Origin: Actinomycetota bacterium
GTDB taxonomy: Bacteria; Actinomycetota; Thermoleophilia; RBG-16-64-13
Direction of reading: 5' to 3'
NCBI GenBank assembly: GCA_016278725.1
Contig: JADQBG010000015.1
Location: forward strand, 124,001-188,000
Length of the DNA stretch: 64,000 nt
Part shown: positions 43,487 to 54,764 of the stretch, in pieces
Position numbering within the stretch: the first letter of the stretch is position 1
Layout of the letters: every line of letters starts with the position of its first letter
Position numbers and translations under genes: made by a program
Notes under the pieces: generated by a model
Databases searched by the model: none
Told to the model about the DNA's origin: nothing
What the model saw: only the letters and a program-made list of their open reading frames with translations

Positions 43487-44407
43487 TTGGAACTAACTCA
43501 GCTTCGCTACTTCATCACGATCGCCGAAACGCAAAGCTTTACCGAGGCTGCACGCAGGCTGCACGTCAGCCAACCGGCGCTCAGCTACCAGATAAAACAC
43601 CTGGAAAGCGAGCTGGGGGCCGTCCTCTTTCATCGCACCAGCCGACAGGTATCCCTGACCGTCGACGGCAAGGCCTTCCTCCCCCTGGCCCAAGGGGTTC
43701 TGCGGAAGGCGGATGAGGCCGCGCATTTCATGGCCGAGAGGCTGGGGGTGGAGCGGGGCGAGGTCACCATGGGAGCCGTTCCCAGCGTGGGCAACCAGGT
43801 GATCCCCCGCATTCTCTCGAGCTTTCGCCGCAACTTTCCCGGGGTGCGGGTGCACGTGACGGTGGCGGGATCGCGCGAGCTCGAGGACCTGGTCCTGGAC
43901 GGGGACGTGGACTTCGCCATCGTGAGCGCCCCCTCGACCTCGGACGCCCTCGAAGTCACCCACCTTCTGGTGGAAGAGCTGGTGGTGGTCGCCCCTCCCG
44001 GCCACGAGTTGGGCAGTAGGCACTCGATCAGCTTTCTCGAACTGCAGAAATACGAGTGGATCCTGCCCGACAAGAGCTTCACCCTGACCAGCCAGATCCT
44101 GCAGGCGTGCGAGCGGGCCGGCTTCGAGCCGGACGTGGCCTTCGAGACCGGGAGCCTGGAATCGGTGCTCAGCTTCGTGCAGAACGATCTGGGCATCGGC
44201 ATCCTCCCGCGGCTGGCGCTCTCGGCCCACCCGCAAGGTGAGCTCGTGGTGCTCCCGCTGCAGGAACCGCTAACGCGCGACCTCAACCTGATCCGAGCCA
44301 GAGACCGCTACACCTCGGTGGCGGCCAAAGCGCTCCTGGTTCACACGCGCACCACGATGCTCTCCTCGTTCCCGCCCGGCGGGCAGCCCACCGGGCGGGT
44401 GACCTAA
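43487..44407 (+). CDS. LysR-family transcriptional regulator
   Basis: The 306-residue protein begins with the LysR winged helix (MELTQLRYFITIAETQSFTE, RRLHVSQPALSYQIKHLE) followed by a two-lobed effector-binding domain (TMGAVPSVGNQVIPRIL, VDFAIVSAPS, FVQNDLGIGILPRLAL). It resembles the CysB/CbbR/CynR group. The start is TTG 43487. The gene converges on serA. Which metabolite or target it reads is unknown; the ilvC operator region is one candidate target by shape only. Confidence 0.93.
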   Translation: MELTQLRYFITIAETQSFTEAARRLHVSQPALSYQIKHLESELGAVLFHRTSRQVSLTVDGKAFLPLAQGVLRKADEAAHFMAERLGVERGEVTMGAVPSVGNQVIPRILSSFRRNFPGVRVHVTVAGSRELEDLVLDGDVDFAIVSAPSTSDALEVTHLLVEELVVVAPPGHELGSRHSISFLELQKYEWILPDKSFTLTSQILQACERAGFEPDVAFETGSLESVLSFVQNDLGIGILPRLALSAHPQGELVVLPLQEPLTRDLNLIRARDRYTSVAAKALLVHTRTTMLSSFPPGGQPTGRVT

Positions 44408-44411
44408 CCGG

Positions 44412-46016
44412 CTAGAGCTCGACCGAGCGCGCCTCGAAGAAGCCGTCCAGCGCGCAGATCTCGTCAAGGATCTCCTGCGGGAGCCGCTCATCCAGGGCCA
44501 CGCCCATTACCGCCTTGCCTTCGACCTTCTTGCGGCCGACGTTCATGAAGGCGATGTTTATGCCCCGCTTACCGAGCGCCGTCCCCACCTTGCCGATCAT
44601 GCCCGGCACGTCCTCGTACTGGAAGAAGGCCATATGCGCGGCCGGCTCCAGGTCGATGTCGTGGCGATAGATCTTGACCAGGCGCGGCTTGTGCTTGGGC
44701 CCGATGGTGGTCCCGGCGACGGTCAGCGCACCCCGGCGGTCCTCGGTCTCGACGGTGATGAGGTTGGTGTAGTCCCGCGAACGGCGTTCGCTGACCTCGG
44801 CCACGTCGAGACCGCGCTCGTCCGCGATGGCGGCGGCGTTGACGATATTGACCGGCTCCTCGACGTGGTGCTCGAAGATGCCCTTTAGCACGGAGAGGGT
44901 GATCAGCTTGGTGTCGTGCTCGGCGATCTCGCCGGCGGTGGTCACCGTGATCTTGCTCAAAGGACCGTCGGCGATCGAGATCAGCAGACGTCCCAGAGTC
45001 TCCGAAAGCGGCAGGTAGGGGCCCAGCACCTGCATGGCTTCGTCGGGAATGGCGGGAACGTTGACCGCGTTGGAGACAAAGCGGCCGTGGAGCGCGGCCG
45101 CCACCTGCTGGGCGATGATCACCCCAGCCTTGTCCTGCGCCTCCTCGGTCGAGGCCCCCAGGTGGGGCGTGACCACGATGTTGTCGTACTTGAGCAGGGG
45201 ATGATCGGCGGGCGCGGGCTCCTTGGAGAATACGTCCACCCCGGCCGAAGCCACCTTGCCCGACTCCACCGCCCGCGCCAGAGCGCCCTCGTCGATGATT
45301 CCGCCGCGAGCGGCATTGATGACACGCACGCCGTCCTTCATCTTGGCGAATTCCTCGTCGCCGATGTAGCCCATGGTCTCGGCGTTCTTGGGCAGGTGGA
45401 CGGTGAGGAAATCCGCCTTGGCGTAGACTTCATCGGGGGATTCGGCCGGTTCGATGCCGTTCTCGCGGAAGCGATCGATCGAGACGTAGGGGTCGTAACC
45501 GATAACCTCCATGCGCAGTCCCCGGGCGCGCTGCGCGACCACCAGTCCGATGCGGCCCAGACCGATCAGACCCAGAGTCTTGCCGGTGATCTCCACCCCT
45601 TTGAACTTGGAGCGCTCCCACTTGCCCGCCTTGAGCGAGGCGTGCGCCTGCGGCAGTTGACGGGCTTGGGCGAGCATCAGGGCGATGGCATGCTCCCCGG
45701 CGGCGACGGCGTTCGATTCGGGCGCGTTCGCCACCAGGATGCCGCGTTTGGTGGCCGCGGTCACGTCGATGTTGTCCACGCCGCTTCCCGCCCGCCCGAT
45801 CACCTTGAGCCGGCTGCTCTTCTCCAGCATTTCGGCGGTCACCTGCGTCTGCGAACGGACGATCAGGGCGTCGTACTCGTTGATGCGCGAAGTGAGCTCC
45901 TCATCGCTCATCCCGGTGTCGACCTCGACCGCGAAGTCCTTGCGGAGCAGATCGATTCCCGCTTCAGAGATCTTTTCCTTGACCAATACCTTGGCGTTAG
46001 CCTTTTCGCCTACCAT
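44412..46016 (-). CDS. serA: D-3-phosphoglycerate dehydrogenase
   Basis: SerA oxidises 3-phosphoglycerate to 3-phosphohydroxypyruvate, the first step to serine. The 534-residue protein is the long (type 1) form: substrate/cofactor domain with IGRAGSGVDNIDV, LGLIGLGRIGLVVAQRARG, the Arg/Glu/His triad regions (NAARGGIIDEGAL, TPHLGASTEEAQ), then the ASB domain and a C-terminal ACT domain (GMIGKVGTALGKRGINIAFM) for serine control. GGAGG precedes ATG 46016, which overlaps the end of the class V aminotransferase by seven bases. Confidence 0.96.
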   Translation of the reverse strand: MVGEKANAKVLVKEKISEAGIDLLRKDFAVEVDTGMSDEELTSRINEYDALIVRSQTQVTAEMLEKSSRLKVIGRAGSGVDNIDVTAATKRGILVANAPESNAVAAGEHAIALMLAQARQLPQAHASLKAGKWERSKFKGVEITGKTLGLIGLGRIGLVVAQRARGLRMEVIGYDPYVSIDRFRENGIEPAESPDEVYAKADFLTVHLPKNAETMGYIGDEEFAKMKDGVRVINAARGGIIDEGALARAVESGKVASAGVDVFSKEPAPADHPLLKYDNIVVTPHLGASTEEAQDKAGVIIAQQVAAALHGRFVSNAVNVPAIPDEAMQVLGPYLPLSETLGRLLISIADGPLSKITVTTAGEIAEHDTKLITLSVLKGIFEHHVEEPVNIVNAAAIADERGLDVAEVSERRSRDYTNLITVETEDRRGALTVAGTTIGPKHKPRLVKIYRHDIDLEPAAHMAFFQYEDVPGMIGKVGTALGKRGINIAFMNVGRKKVEGKAVMGVALDERLPQEILDEICALDGFFEARSVEL

Positions 46017-47167
46017 GCGTCCTCCTCGAGGAACACTCTTTGCGCCGCGGCCACGCCCTTGCCCAGCGGAACGGCCTGCCCCAACTCGTTCAGCGCCATC
46101 TCCAAAGCCGAGACGGCGATGATGATGTCAAAGGGGCCGAAGTAGCCCAGATGACCCACGCGGACTATCTTGCCCGCGAGTTTGCCCTGCCCCCCGGCGA
46201 GCTGCACCCCGTACTTATCCTTGAGCAGGGCGTTGAGCTTCTTGCCGTCCAGCCCTTGGGGCACGCTGATCGAAGTCACCGCGCTCGCCTCGGGATAGTC
46301 CCCGGCGAAGAGCTCCAGCCCCAGAGCCTTGGCGGCTTCCCGCGTGGCCCGGCCCAATATGCGGTGCCGCTTGAAGAGCTTCTCCAACCCCTCTTCGCGG
46401 ATGTGCTCGAGCGCAAGGGCGAGGGACTGGACCACCCCCACCGGGGGAGTCCAAGGCATCTGCGGCCTGGGGTTCTCCAGCGCTTTCTTCGTGTGCTCGA
46501 ACGACAGGTAGAACACCGGGCTGGTCGCCTTGCCGGCCCTCTCCCAGGCGGCCTCGCTCACGCTGACGAAGGCCAGCCCCGGCGGCGACATCAACGCCTT
46601 CTGCGAGCCGGACACAGCCACGTCGATGCCCCACTCGTCGGTCCGCAGTTCGACCGCGCCCAGACCCGACACCGTGTCCACCACCAGCAGCGCCGGGTGC
46701 CCGCGCACGATGGCCCCGATGGCCTCCAGGTCGTTGACCGCGCCGGTCGAGGTCTCCGCGTGAGTGACGAAGACCGCCACGTAGTCGTCACGCTCGCCGA
46801 GCGCCTTTCGCAGATCCTCCGGAGGCACGCGCTCGCCCCACTCATACTCGAGCGTGGTGACCTCCGCGCCGTACATCTCGCAGAGTTGCTGCCAGCGCTC
46901 GCCAAAATTCCCATTACTGGCCACGAGCACCGCATCCCCGGGGCTGACCAGGTTGGCTACCGCAGCCTCCATCCCTCCGGTGCCCGAGGCTCCGAAGATC
47001 AGCACATCGTTCTTCGTTTGAAAGACGTACTTGAGCCCCTCGGTTACCTCGAGAAAGAGCTCGGAGTATTCCTGGGACCGGTGGTGGATGACCTCCTCGG
47101 CCCCGGCCAAGAGCACTGCTTCGGGGACCGGAGTAGGCCCGGGGGTAAGGAGATAACGTTTGAGCAC
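46010..47167 (-). CDS. Class V aminotransferase (serine-pyruvate/alanine-glyoxylate type)
   Basis: The 385-residue PLP enzyme shows LTPGPTPVPEAVL, FGASGTGGMEAAVANLV, THAETSTGAVND, VVDTVSGLGAVE and the PLP lysine in SGSQKALMSPPGLAFVS. Family members include serine-pyruvate, alanine-glyoxylate and, in several lineages, the enzyme paired with serA. The seven-base overlap with serA suggests that it supplies the transamination step of serine synthesis here, instead of SerC; this is inference. GTG 47167 is preceded by AGAGAGGAT. Confidence 0.92.
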   Translation of the reverse strand: MLKRYLLTPGPTPVPEAVLLAGAEEVIHHRSQEYSELFLEVTEGLKYVFQTKNDVLIFGASGTGGMEAAVANLVSPGDAVLVASNGNFGERWQQLCEMYGAEVTTLEYEWGERVPPEDLRKALGERDDYVAVFVTHAETSTGAVNDLEAIGAIVRGHPALLVVDTVSGLGAVELRTDEWGIDVAVSGSQKALMSPPGLAFVSVSEAAWERAGKATSPVFYLSFEHTKKALENPRPQMPWTPPVGVVQSLALALEHIREEGLEKLFKRHRILGRATREAAKALGLELFAGDYPEASAVTSISVPQGLDGKKLNALLKDKYGVQLAGGQGKLAGKIVRVGHLGYFGPFDIIIAVSALEMALNELGQAVPLGKGVAAAQRVFLEEDAW

Positions 47168-47276
47168 GAGATCCTCTCTTTCAAGCTATTGGGCGCGTTT
47201 CCCAATTGGCCGAGCGGCGCCGAGCGTATGCGGCCCGGCGTCTGTTCGGCAGTCTAGAGCACGGCGCACGGGAGGT

Positions 47277-49985
47277 CTAGAGGAGGCGGCGCACCAGCTT
47301 CTCCAACTCGGCCAGCCAGAAGGCCGAAGAGCCTGCAAGGATCACCACCGTGAGTTCCGAGGCGGAGAGAGGTACCGTGCCGAAGATGTTCTGCGCCGGC
47401 GGCAGATAGATCACCAGAAACTGGAGCGCCAGGGTGATCAACACGGCGGCCAGGAGCCAGGGGTTGCCTCCAGGCCGGCGAAAGAAGCTGCCCTTTTCCG
47501 ACCTCACACTGAGCGCGAAGAACACCTGAGCGAAGGTCAGGGTGGTGAAGATGATGCTCCGCCGGTGAGTCTCGTCCTCGGAACCGAAGAGGTAACCCGC
47601 GGCCAGCGAGATCAGCCCGACCAATATGCCGATGGTAAGGATGGAGACGGCGAGGCTGGAGTCGAGAATGCGCGAGTCGGGAGGGCGCGGAGGCCGGGAC
47701 ATGGTGTCGGGCTCACCCGGCTCAACCGCGAGGGCCAGCGCGGGGGGGCCGTCTGTCACCAGGTTGATCCAGAGGATCTGCAGGGGGAGCAGGGGCAGGG
47801 GGAGCCCCAGGGCGAGCGCGGCGACCATCACCGTCAGCTCGGCGGAATTTCCGGTGAGCAGATAGCGCAGGAACTTGCGGATGTTGTCGTAGATCACCCG
47901 CCCTTCCTCGATCGCGGCCACGATGGTGGCGAAATTGTCGTCCAAAAGGACCATCTCGGCGGACTCCTTGGCGACGTCCGTGCCGGTGATGCCCATGGCC
48001 ACGCCGATATCGGCCCGGCGCAAGGCTGGGGCGTCGTTGACCCCGTCCCCGGTCATGGCCACCACGTGTCCGCGCCGCTGCAGTGCGGTGACGATGGAGA
48101 GCTTGTCTTCGGGGGACACGCGCGCGAACACCCCTGTGCTCTCCGCCCGGTCCGCCAGCTCCTCCAGGTCCATTTGCGCGATGGCGCGGCCGCTCACCAC
48201 CTCGGCGTCTTCGTCGGCGATCGCCAGATCGACGGCGATGCGCCGCGCCGTCAGGGGGTGATCCCCGGTGATCATCACCGGGCGGATTCCGGCCGCCTTG
48301 CTCCGCCCGACGGCGGGGCCCGCCTCCTTGCGCGCAGGGTCCAGCAGCCCCGCGAGCCCGAGAAACACCAGGTCGTGCTCCGGGTCTTCGTGGCCATCTT
48401 CGGAAAGGCCACCGTCCGGCACGGCTCGTAGGGCAAGACCCAGACTGCGGAAGCCGTTATCGGCCAATCCGTCGTCCGCGGCAGCCACTCTTTCGCGCCA
48501 TTCGTCGTCCAGTTCGACGAGATCTCCACCGGCCAGAATGAAGCGGCTGGCCGCCAGCACCTGCTCGACCGCTCCCTTGGTCGCGAGCAGCAGCCCGCTT
48601 GGGCAAATCTCCAAAGCCGGTGCCAGGGCCGACATACCCAGGGGGAGGACCGCGAGGTCGGCGGGGAGCCGGTGAACCGTGGTCATGCGCTTGCGCGATG
48701 ATTCGAAAGGCACCTCGCTCACCCGGGGCAGCCGCTCTTCCAACTCGGCCCGCAATATTCCCCGGTTCGCCCCGGCGGCCAGCAGCGCGACCTCAGTGGG
48801 ATCGCCGTGCGCGGGACCCTCCTCACCCAGATCGGCATCGTTACAGAGCACCGCGGCGAGCATCAGGAGTTCGGCCGCATCCCCGCCGTGCTCAGGGGCC
48901 ACCCTCTGAAACTCCCGGCCGTCCGGCAGCTCCACGGTCCCCACGCGCATCCGGTTCTCGGTCAGGGTTCCCGTCTTGTCCGCACAGATGATGGTGACCG
49001 AGCCCAGGGTCTCCACCGCCGGCAGCCGCCGGATGAGCGCATGCCGGGACAGCATCTTCCGGGCGCCCAGGGCGAGCGCGATGGTGACCACCGCCGGCAG
49101 ACCCTCCGGCACCGCGGCCACGGCCATGCTCACGGCGGTCATGAACATCAGGCGGAAATCCTCCCCCCGGACCACACCCAGAGTGAAGATCAGAATGACA
49201 AGCGCGAGGGCCGCGGCCGCGAGCAGCCGGGCGAGGCGGGCGAGGCGGCGCTGGAGCGGCGTGTCCACTCGTTCCACCGTCTGCACCATGTCGGCAATCA
49301 TCCCCAGCTGGGTGTTCATGCCGGTGGCGACGGCGATGCCTTCCCCTCGGCCGTAGGCGACATTGGTGCCCATGAAGGCCAGGTTCGTCCGGTCCCCGAG
49401 GGCCAGCCCGGCATCGGCCAGCGGAGCGGTGGACTTCTCCACCGGTTCAGACTCTCCCGTGAGCGCAGCTTCCTGTGCCCGCAGCAGCGCGGTCTGGGTC
49501 AGGCGAAGGTCGGCGGGCACGTGACCCCCCGCTTCCAGCAGAACGACGTCGCCGGGGACGAGGTCCCGCGACGCCACTTCGAGCACGCGCCCGCCGCGCC
49601 GCACCGTTGCCTGAGGCCGGGCCATCTCTTGCAGCGCCTCCACCGCGCGCTCGGCCCGATACTCCTGTACGAAACCCAGGACGCCGTTGAGCAGCACTAT
49701 CGCGAGGATGGCCCCCGCCTCCAGCAGGTCCCCCAAGAGTCCGGAGATGACCGCGGCCACGATCAGGACGACGATCATGGTCGAGGTGAACTGCTCGAGC
49801 AGGATGACGAGAGGGCTTCGCGAGGCCCGCTGTTCGAGCAGATTGGGGCCGTGTTCCGACAGTCGGCGCTCGGCCTCGTCCTGCTCGAGGCCGCTCCTGC
49901 GGTCGGTGGCCAGGCGCTCGACCGTGTGATCGACGCTTACGCCGTGCCAGGCAGCGGCTTCCGGCTCAGGTTTCTTCGGACCCAC
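47277..49985 (-). CDS. P-type calcium-transporting ATPase (P2A-like)
   Basis: The 902-residue pump has ten membrane segments and the catalytic domains in order: actuator with [14 protein letters not shown]4 with [21 protein letters not shown], the phosphorylated D336 in [13 protein letters not shown], the nucleotide domain, and the hinge [20 protein letters not shown]. The PEGLP in M4 is typical of Ca2+/Mn2+ (SERCA-like, P2A) pumps. GTG 49985 begins inside the 3' end of the SRPBCC gene (20-bp overlap), so they are probably cotranscribed. Likely exports Ca2+ from the cytoplasm. Confidence 0.94.
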   Translation of the reverse strand: MGPKKPEPEAAAWHGVSVDHTVERLATDRRSGLEQDEAERRLSEHGPNLLEQRASRSPLVILLEQFTSTMIVVLIVAAVISGLLGDLLEAGAILAIVLLNGVLGFVQEYRAERAVEALQEMARPQATVRRGGRVLEVASRDLVPGDVVLLEAGGHVPADLRLTQTALLRAQEAALTGESEPVEKSTAPLADAGLALGDRTNLAFMGTNVAYGRGEGIAVATGMNTQLGMIADMVQTVERVDTPLQRRLARLARLLAAAALALVILIFTLGVVRGEDFRLMFMTAVSMAVAAVPEGLPAVVTIALALGARKMLSRHALIRRLPAVETLGSVTIICADKTGTLTENRMRVGTVELPDGREFQRVAPEHGGDAAELLMLAAVLCNDADLGEEGPAHGDPTEVALLAAGANRGILRAELEERLPRVSEVPFESSRKRMTTVHRLPADLAVLPLGMSALAPALEICPSGLLLATKGAVEQVLAASRFILAGGDLVELDDEWRERVAAADDGLADNGFRSLGLALRAVPDGGLSEDGHEDPEHDLVFLGLAGLLDPARKEAGPAVGRSKAAGIRPVMITGDHPLTARRIAVDLAIADEDAEVVSGRAIAQMDLEELADRAESTGVFARVSPEDKLSIVTALQRRGHVVAMTGDGVNDAPALRRADIGVAMGITGTDVAKESAEMVLLDDNFATIVAAIEEGRVIYDNIRKFLRYLLTGNSAELTVMVAALALGLPLPLLPLQILWINLVTDGPPALALAVEPGEPDTMSRPPRPPDSRILDSSLAVSILTIGILVGLISLAAGYLFGSEDETHRRSIIFTTLTFAQVFFALSVRSEKGSFFRRPGGNPWLLAAVLITLALQFLVIYLPPAQNIFGTVPLSASELTVVILAGSSAFWLAELEKLVRRLL

Positions 49986-50556
49986 GCGGGTGCTCCCGCT
50001 CGAACCCGCGGAAGTCCTTCTCCCTCCCAGTCCATTGGGCCCCCTCCACCCGGGCCACGTCGGGATCCCCCGAGGTAGCCCCGGCCACCCGGGCCCTGGA
50101 CATTCCGGCCGCCTCCTCCCCGATCACGCGCCGGCGCAGAGCCTCGTCCATCTCCCGAAAGCCCTCCTCCACCTGCTCCAACAATCCGCGCCGGAAAGGC
50201 ACCAGGGCACCGTGGAAGAATTCCTCCTGCTTGAAGTGCACTCCCCCTCCCGCCAGCGGCTCCAGGGTGAAGCGATGCTCGCCATCGAAGAGACCGGGAA
50301 TCCACCAGTGTCCCAGCCAAACCAGAGAGTGTGGCGGACGCAGTTGGATGATCCGCGGGCGGAAGGCCATCCCCTCGGCCCCCGGAGGCTTGACGTAAAC
50401 GTGCATGCGGTTGTTGAGCCGGAGCCTGCCGGTCACGGAGGTGATGAACGGGTTCCACTCCTCATATCGCTCAAAATCGATCAGCGCGGCCCAGACCTCC
50501 TCCGGCGTTGCCTCTATGCCAATGTCCGTGGCGATCCTGGTTTGAAAGAGAGGCAT
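49966..50556 (-). CDS. SRPBCC (START-like) domain protein
   Basis: The 196-residue protein has a SRPBCC fold signature (ATDIGIEATPEEVWAALIDF, YEEWNPFITSVTGRL, FTLEPLAGGGVHFKQEE), as in polyketide-cyclase/dehydrase-like proteins that bind hydrophobic ligands. A charged tail of about 45 residues follows. GAGGAG precedes ATG 50556. Function unknown; its overlap with the Ca2+-ATPase gene suggests shared transcription, not a shared role. Confidence 0.82.
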   Translation of the reverse strand: MPLFQTRIATDIGIEATPEEVWAALIDFERYEEWNPFITSVTGRLRLNNRMHVYVKPPGAEGMAFRPRIIQLRPPHSLVWLGHWWIPGLFDGEHRFTLEPLAGGGVHFKQEEFFHGALVPFRRGLLEQVEEGFREMDEALRRRVIGEEAAGMSRARVAGATSGDPDVARVEGAQWTGREKDFRGFEREHPRGSEET

Positions 50557-50798
50557 GGTCACTCCTCGGACTCGGACTCTGGTACGCAGCTTGGCCGGGT
50601 ACGCCGGGAAACGCGGGCGGGCCACGAGCCGAGTGGTGAGAGCAACTCGAGGTTTGCCCCCTCGCGCGTCGGGGAACCGGCAGAGACGACCTGACCCAAT
50701 ATTCCCCGGGTATCGCCTCTGGCGAAACGGCACGGGGTCGCGGAGTGGATCGGGTGAGGGACGAAGGGCCGGGAAGGCATCCAAAAGGAGGAGGATCT

Positions 50799-51218
50799 AT
50801 GGCGGACCAAGCACTCATCGACACTCTCAATGATCTGAGAGCCAGAGAGTTGGCCGTAATCGTGCAGTACATGAGGCATCACATGGTGATGACCGGCGCC
50901 GACGCGGCCGCACTCGCGGGCGACTTCAAATCCATTTCCATCGTCGAGATGAAGCATGCCGAAGCCCTGGGCGAGCGCATCGACTTCCTGGGTGGGGATC
51001 CAACGACCAAGCCCACCGAGATCAAGAAGGGCGGCGACACGCTCGAGTCCGCGGCGTCGATCGACCTGGCCTCCGAGAAAGAAGCCGTCGAGCTTTATAA
51101 GAAGGCCATCAAGCAGGCCGATGAGGCCGGCGATGTGACCACGCGGCGGCTGCTCGAGGACATCCTCGCCGACGAGGAAGACCACGTGAACGACTTTCAG
51201 ATGATGCTCGGCAAGTAA
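50799..51218 (+). CDS. Ferritin-like/bacterioferritin-type protein
   Basis: The 139-residue four-helix protein carries di-iron-like ligands: LRARELAVIVQYMRHH, VEMKHAEALGERIDFLG, and LEDILADEEDHVNDF near the end, in the pattern ExxH repeated. It likely stores or oxidises iron, or is rubrerythrin-like without a rubredoxin tail. AAAAGGAGGAGG precedes ATG 50799. Two strong hairpins follow the stop. Confidence 0.88.
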   Translation: MADQALIDTLNDLRARELAVIVQYMRHHMVMTGADAAALAGDFKSISIVEMKHAEALGERIDFLGGDPTTKPTEIKKGGDTLESAASIDLASEKEAVELYKKAIKQADEAGDVTTRRLLEDILADEEDHVNDFQMMLGK

Positions 51219-51246
51219 GCAGGAATGGCGGCCTCAGGGCCGCGTG

Positions 51247-51267
51247 GGCGGCGCGAGACGCGCCGCC
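51247..51267 (+). terminator. Rho-independent terminator after the ferritin-like gene
   Basis: GGCGGCGCG-AGA-CGCGCCGCC is a perfect 9-bp stem with a T-rich tail a few bases after it. Confidence 0.75.
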
Positions 51268-51286
51268 GCAGTTCTCTTCTCAAACC

Positions 51287-51312
51287 GAAGCCGCGGCCCC
51301 GGCCGCGGCTTC
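51287..51312. terminator. Second strong hairpin, bidirectional terminator for ferritin-like gene and ilvC
   Basis: GAAGCCGCGGCC and GGCCGCGGCTTC are perfect 12-base arms around CC. The forward side is followed by GTTATTAT. It lies between two converging 3' ends. Confidence 0.75.
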
Positions 51313-51418
51313 GTTATTATCAACCAGACCGGCCCCGCAGGCGGCCGGGAGCCGGAGGCGGGATGGCCGGCGGGGCGCCCGAGGATGCCCGCCCCGCGCG
51401 CTCCCAGCCGCGGCTCAG

Positions 51419-52481
<1,063 letters not shown>

Positions 52482-52525
52482 TTTGAACCATGCCGATCGT
52501 TGCGCCGCCCGCGTCATCCGCGCCT

Positions 52526-53011
52526 TCAGGTGCGTTTCCTTCCCCGGCTGATCGCGATCTTGCCCGTGCGCACCACCTCTACCAGCCCGAAGGGCCGAAG
52601 CAGGGAGATTATCCCCTCGATCTTGTCCTTGGTGCCGGTAACCTCGACGATCAGGGTGGAGGCGGACACGTCGATGATCTTGGCCCGGAAGATCTCCACC
52701 ACCTGGATGATCTCCGAGCGCGTCTCCGAGGTGGCGTGAACCTTGATCAACACCAGTTCGCGGGTCACCGAGGAATTGGGATCCAGGTCGGTGATCTTGA
52801 TCACGTTGATCAGCTTGTGCAGTTGCTTGGTCACCTGCTCGATCGGCTGATCCTGACCGTCGACGCTTATGGTCACCCGGGAGAGCATGGGGTCCTCGGT
52901 CTCGCCCACCGCCAGGCTGTCGATGTTGAAACCGCGGCGGGCGAAGAGCCCGGATATCCGCACGAGCACGCCCGGCTTGTTCTCCACCAGCACGCTTAGC
53001 GTGTGTTTCAT
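52526..53011 (-). CDS. ilvN: Acetolactate synthase small (regulatory) subunit
   Basis: IlvN is the ACT-domain subunit that gives acetolactate synthase its valine sensitivity. The 161-residue protein opens KHTLSVLVENKPGVLVRISGLF (ACT) and has a second domain with VIKITDLDPNSSVTRELVL. ATG 53011 overlaps the ilvB stop as ATGA. This fits cotranscription with ilvB. Confidence 0.95.
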   Translation of the reverse strand: MKHTLSVLVENKPGVLVRISGLFARRGFNIDSLAVGETEDPMLSRVTISVDGQDQPIEQVTKQLHKLINVIKITDLDPNSSVTRELVLIKVHATSETRSEIIQVVEIFRAKIIDVSASTLIVEVTGTKDKIEGIISLLRPFGLVEVVRTGKIAISRGRKRT

Positions 53012-54705
53012 GCCTCGCCACCCCCCAGCATGTCGCTGATCGCAGAGCCCGCCGGCACCATGGGCCAGACGTTGGCTTCGCGTTTGATGCGGAAGTCCAT
53101 CAGGGCCGGAGCGTCCGAAGCCAAGGCGATGCGCAGCACCTCTTCCACCTCGTCGGGCCGCGTCGCGCGGAAGCCCTGAGCCCCGTAGGCTTCGGCCAAC
53201 TTGACGAAATCGGGCTGGCACTCGATGCACGTGGAAGCGTAGCGCTTATCGTAGAAGAGTTCCTGCCACTGCCGCACCATGCCCAGGTAGCGGTTGTTCA
53301 GGATGGCCACTTTGACCGGGATGTTGTAGGAGACGCAGGTGGCGAGCTCCTGGGAGGTCATCTGGAAAGAACCGTCCCCGGCGATGTCGACCACGGTCAG
53401 ATCGGGACGGGCGAGCTTGGCGCCCATCGCCGCCGGAAAGCCGTAGCCCATAGTCCCCAACCCGCCCGAGGAGATGAAGCGGCGGGGATGCTTGGCCAGC
53501 CAGTACTGCGCGGCCCACATCTGATTCTGGCCCACCTCGGTGGTGACGATGGCCTCCCCTTTGGTCACCTCCCAGAGCTTGCGGATCACGAACTCGGGCA
53601 TGATCTCGCCGTCGGGATCCTCGCGCAGAGGTAGAGGATGCGCCTGCTTCCAATCCTCGACCTGCCGCATCCAGGGCAGGTGACGTTCCGGCGAGGGATC
53701 CAGCTTGCGCAGTTCGTCTATCAGCGAGCCGAGCACCCACTTGGCGTCTCCCACGATGGGGATGTCCACCGCCAGGTTCTTGGCGATCTCCGCCGGATCC
53801 ACATCGACGTGGATGATCTTGGCGCCGGGAGCGAAGGTCTCCACCTTGCCCGTGGCCCGGTCGTCGAACCGAACTCCGACCGCGAAGATCAGATCGCAGT
53901 TGGTCATGGCGTAGTTGGCGTACCGGGTGCCGTGCATGCCCAGCATGCCCAGCGAGAGCGGATCGTCCTCGGGAAAGAGCCCCTTGCCGTTCAATGTGGT
54001 GGTCACCGGTATGTGCGCGTAGGCGGCCAGTTCCCGCAACTCGTCCGACGCTTCGGAGATGATGATGCCTCCGCCGGCGTAGATCATGGGCTTCTGCGCC
54101 TCGGCCAGGGCGCGCGCGGCTTCCCTGATCTGCCGGGGATGCCCCTTGACCGTGGGCTTGTAGCCAGGCAGGTTGAGCTTCGGCGGGTTGTCAGGATCGT
54201 AATCGATCAGCGCCGTGGCCACGTCTCCGGGAAGGTCGACCAGCACCGGTCCCGGCCGGCCCGTGCGCGCCAGATAGAAGGCCTCGTGCAGGATGCGCGG
54301 CAGTTCGTGCTCGTCGGTCACCAGGTAGCTGTGCTTGACCACCGGCAGGGTGATGCCGAAGGTGTCGGCCTCTTGAAAAGCGTCCGTGCCCACCACCGGC
54401 CGCCTCACCTGCCCGGTGATCGCCACCATGGGCACGCTGTCCATATAGGCATTCGCGATACCGGTGACCAGGTTGGTGGCTCCTGGGCCGGAGGTGGCGA
54501 TGCAGACCCCCACCTTGCCCGAAGCCCGGGCGTATCCATCGGCGGCGTGGACCGCGCCCTGCTCGTGCCGGGTGAGCACGTTGAGCAGATCGGCATCCAT
54601 CAGGGCGTCGTAAAGAGGCATCACCTGCCCCCCCGGCACCCCGAAGACGACCTCCACGCCCTCGTTCTTGAATATCTCCATCATGACCTTGGCTGCGACC
54701 TTCAT
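53008..54705 (-). CDS. ilvB: Acetolactate synthase large subunit
   Basis: IlvB is the ThDP-, FAD- and Mg-dependent catalytic subunit that joins two pyruvates (or pyruvate and 2-oxobutyrate). The roughly 565-residue protein has VFGVPGGQVMPLYDAL, TRHEQGAVHAADGYARASG (catalytic Glu), TSGPGATNLVTGIANAY and the ThDP site IAGDGSFQMTSQELATC with NNRYLGMVRQW. ATG 54705 after GGAG is preferred; ATG 54717 is also in frame. Confidence 0.96.
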   Translation of the reverse strand: MKVAAKVMMEIFKNEGVEVVFGVPGGQVMPLYDALMDADLLNVLTRHEQGAVHAADGYARASGKVGVCIATSGPGATNLVTGIANAYMDSVPMVAITGQVRRPVVGTDAFQEADTFGITLPVVKHSYLVTDEHELPRILHEAFYLARTGRPGPVLVDLPGDVATALIDYDPDNPPKLNLPGYKPTVKGHPRQIREAARALAEAQKPMIYAGGGIIISEASDELRELAAYAHIPVTTTLNGKGLFPEDDPLSLGMLGMHGTRYANYAMTNCDLIFAVGVRFDDRATGKVETFAPGAKIIHVDVDPAEIAKNLAVDIPIVGDAKWVLGSLIDELRKLDPSPERHLPWMRQVEDWKQAHPLPLREDPDGEIMPEFVIRKLWEVTKGEAIVTTEVGQNQMWAAQYWLAKHPRRFISSGGLGTMGYGFPAAMGAKLARPDLTVVDIAGDGSFQMTSQELATCVSYNIPVKVAILNNRYLGMVRQWQELFYDKRYASTCIECQPDFVKLAEAYGAQGFRATRPDEVEEVLRIALASDAPALMDFRIKREANVWPMVPAGSAISDMLGGGEA

Positions 54706-54764
54706 GCTCAACTCCATTGGTTGGGATCCCGGCGGCTTTGAGAGGCGAGAAGAGGCGAGGGAAC

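Noticed and set aside
47190..47276. tRNA-like string (TTGGCCGAGCGG) upstream of the class V aminotransferase
   Set aside because: A D-arm-like piece is present but no acceptor stem, anticodon arm or T-arm consensus could be assembled.
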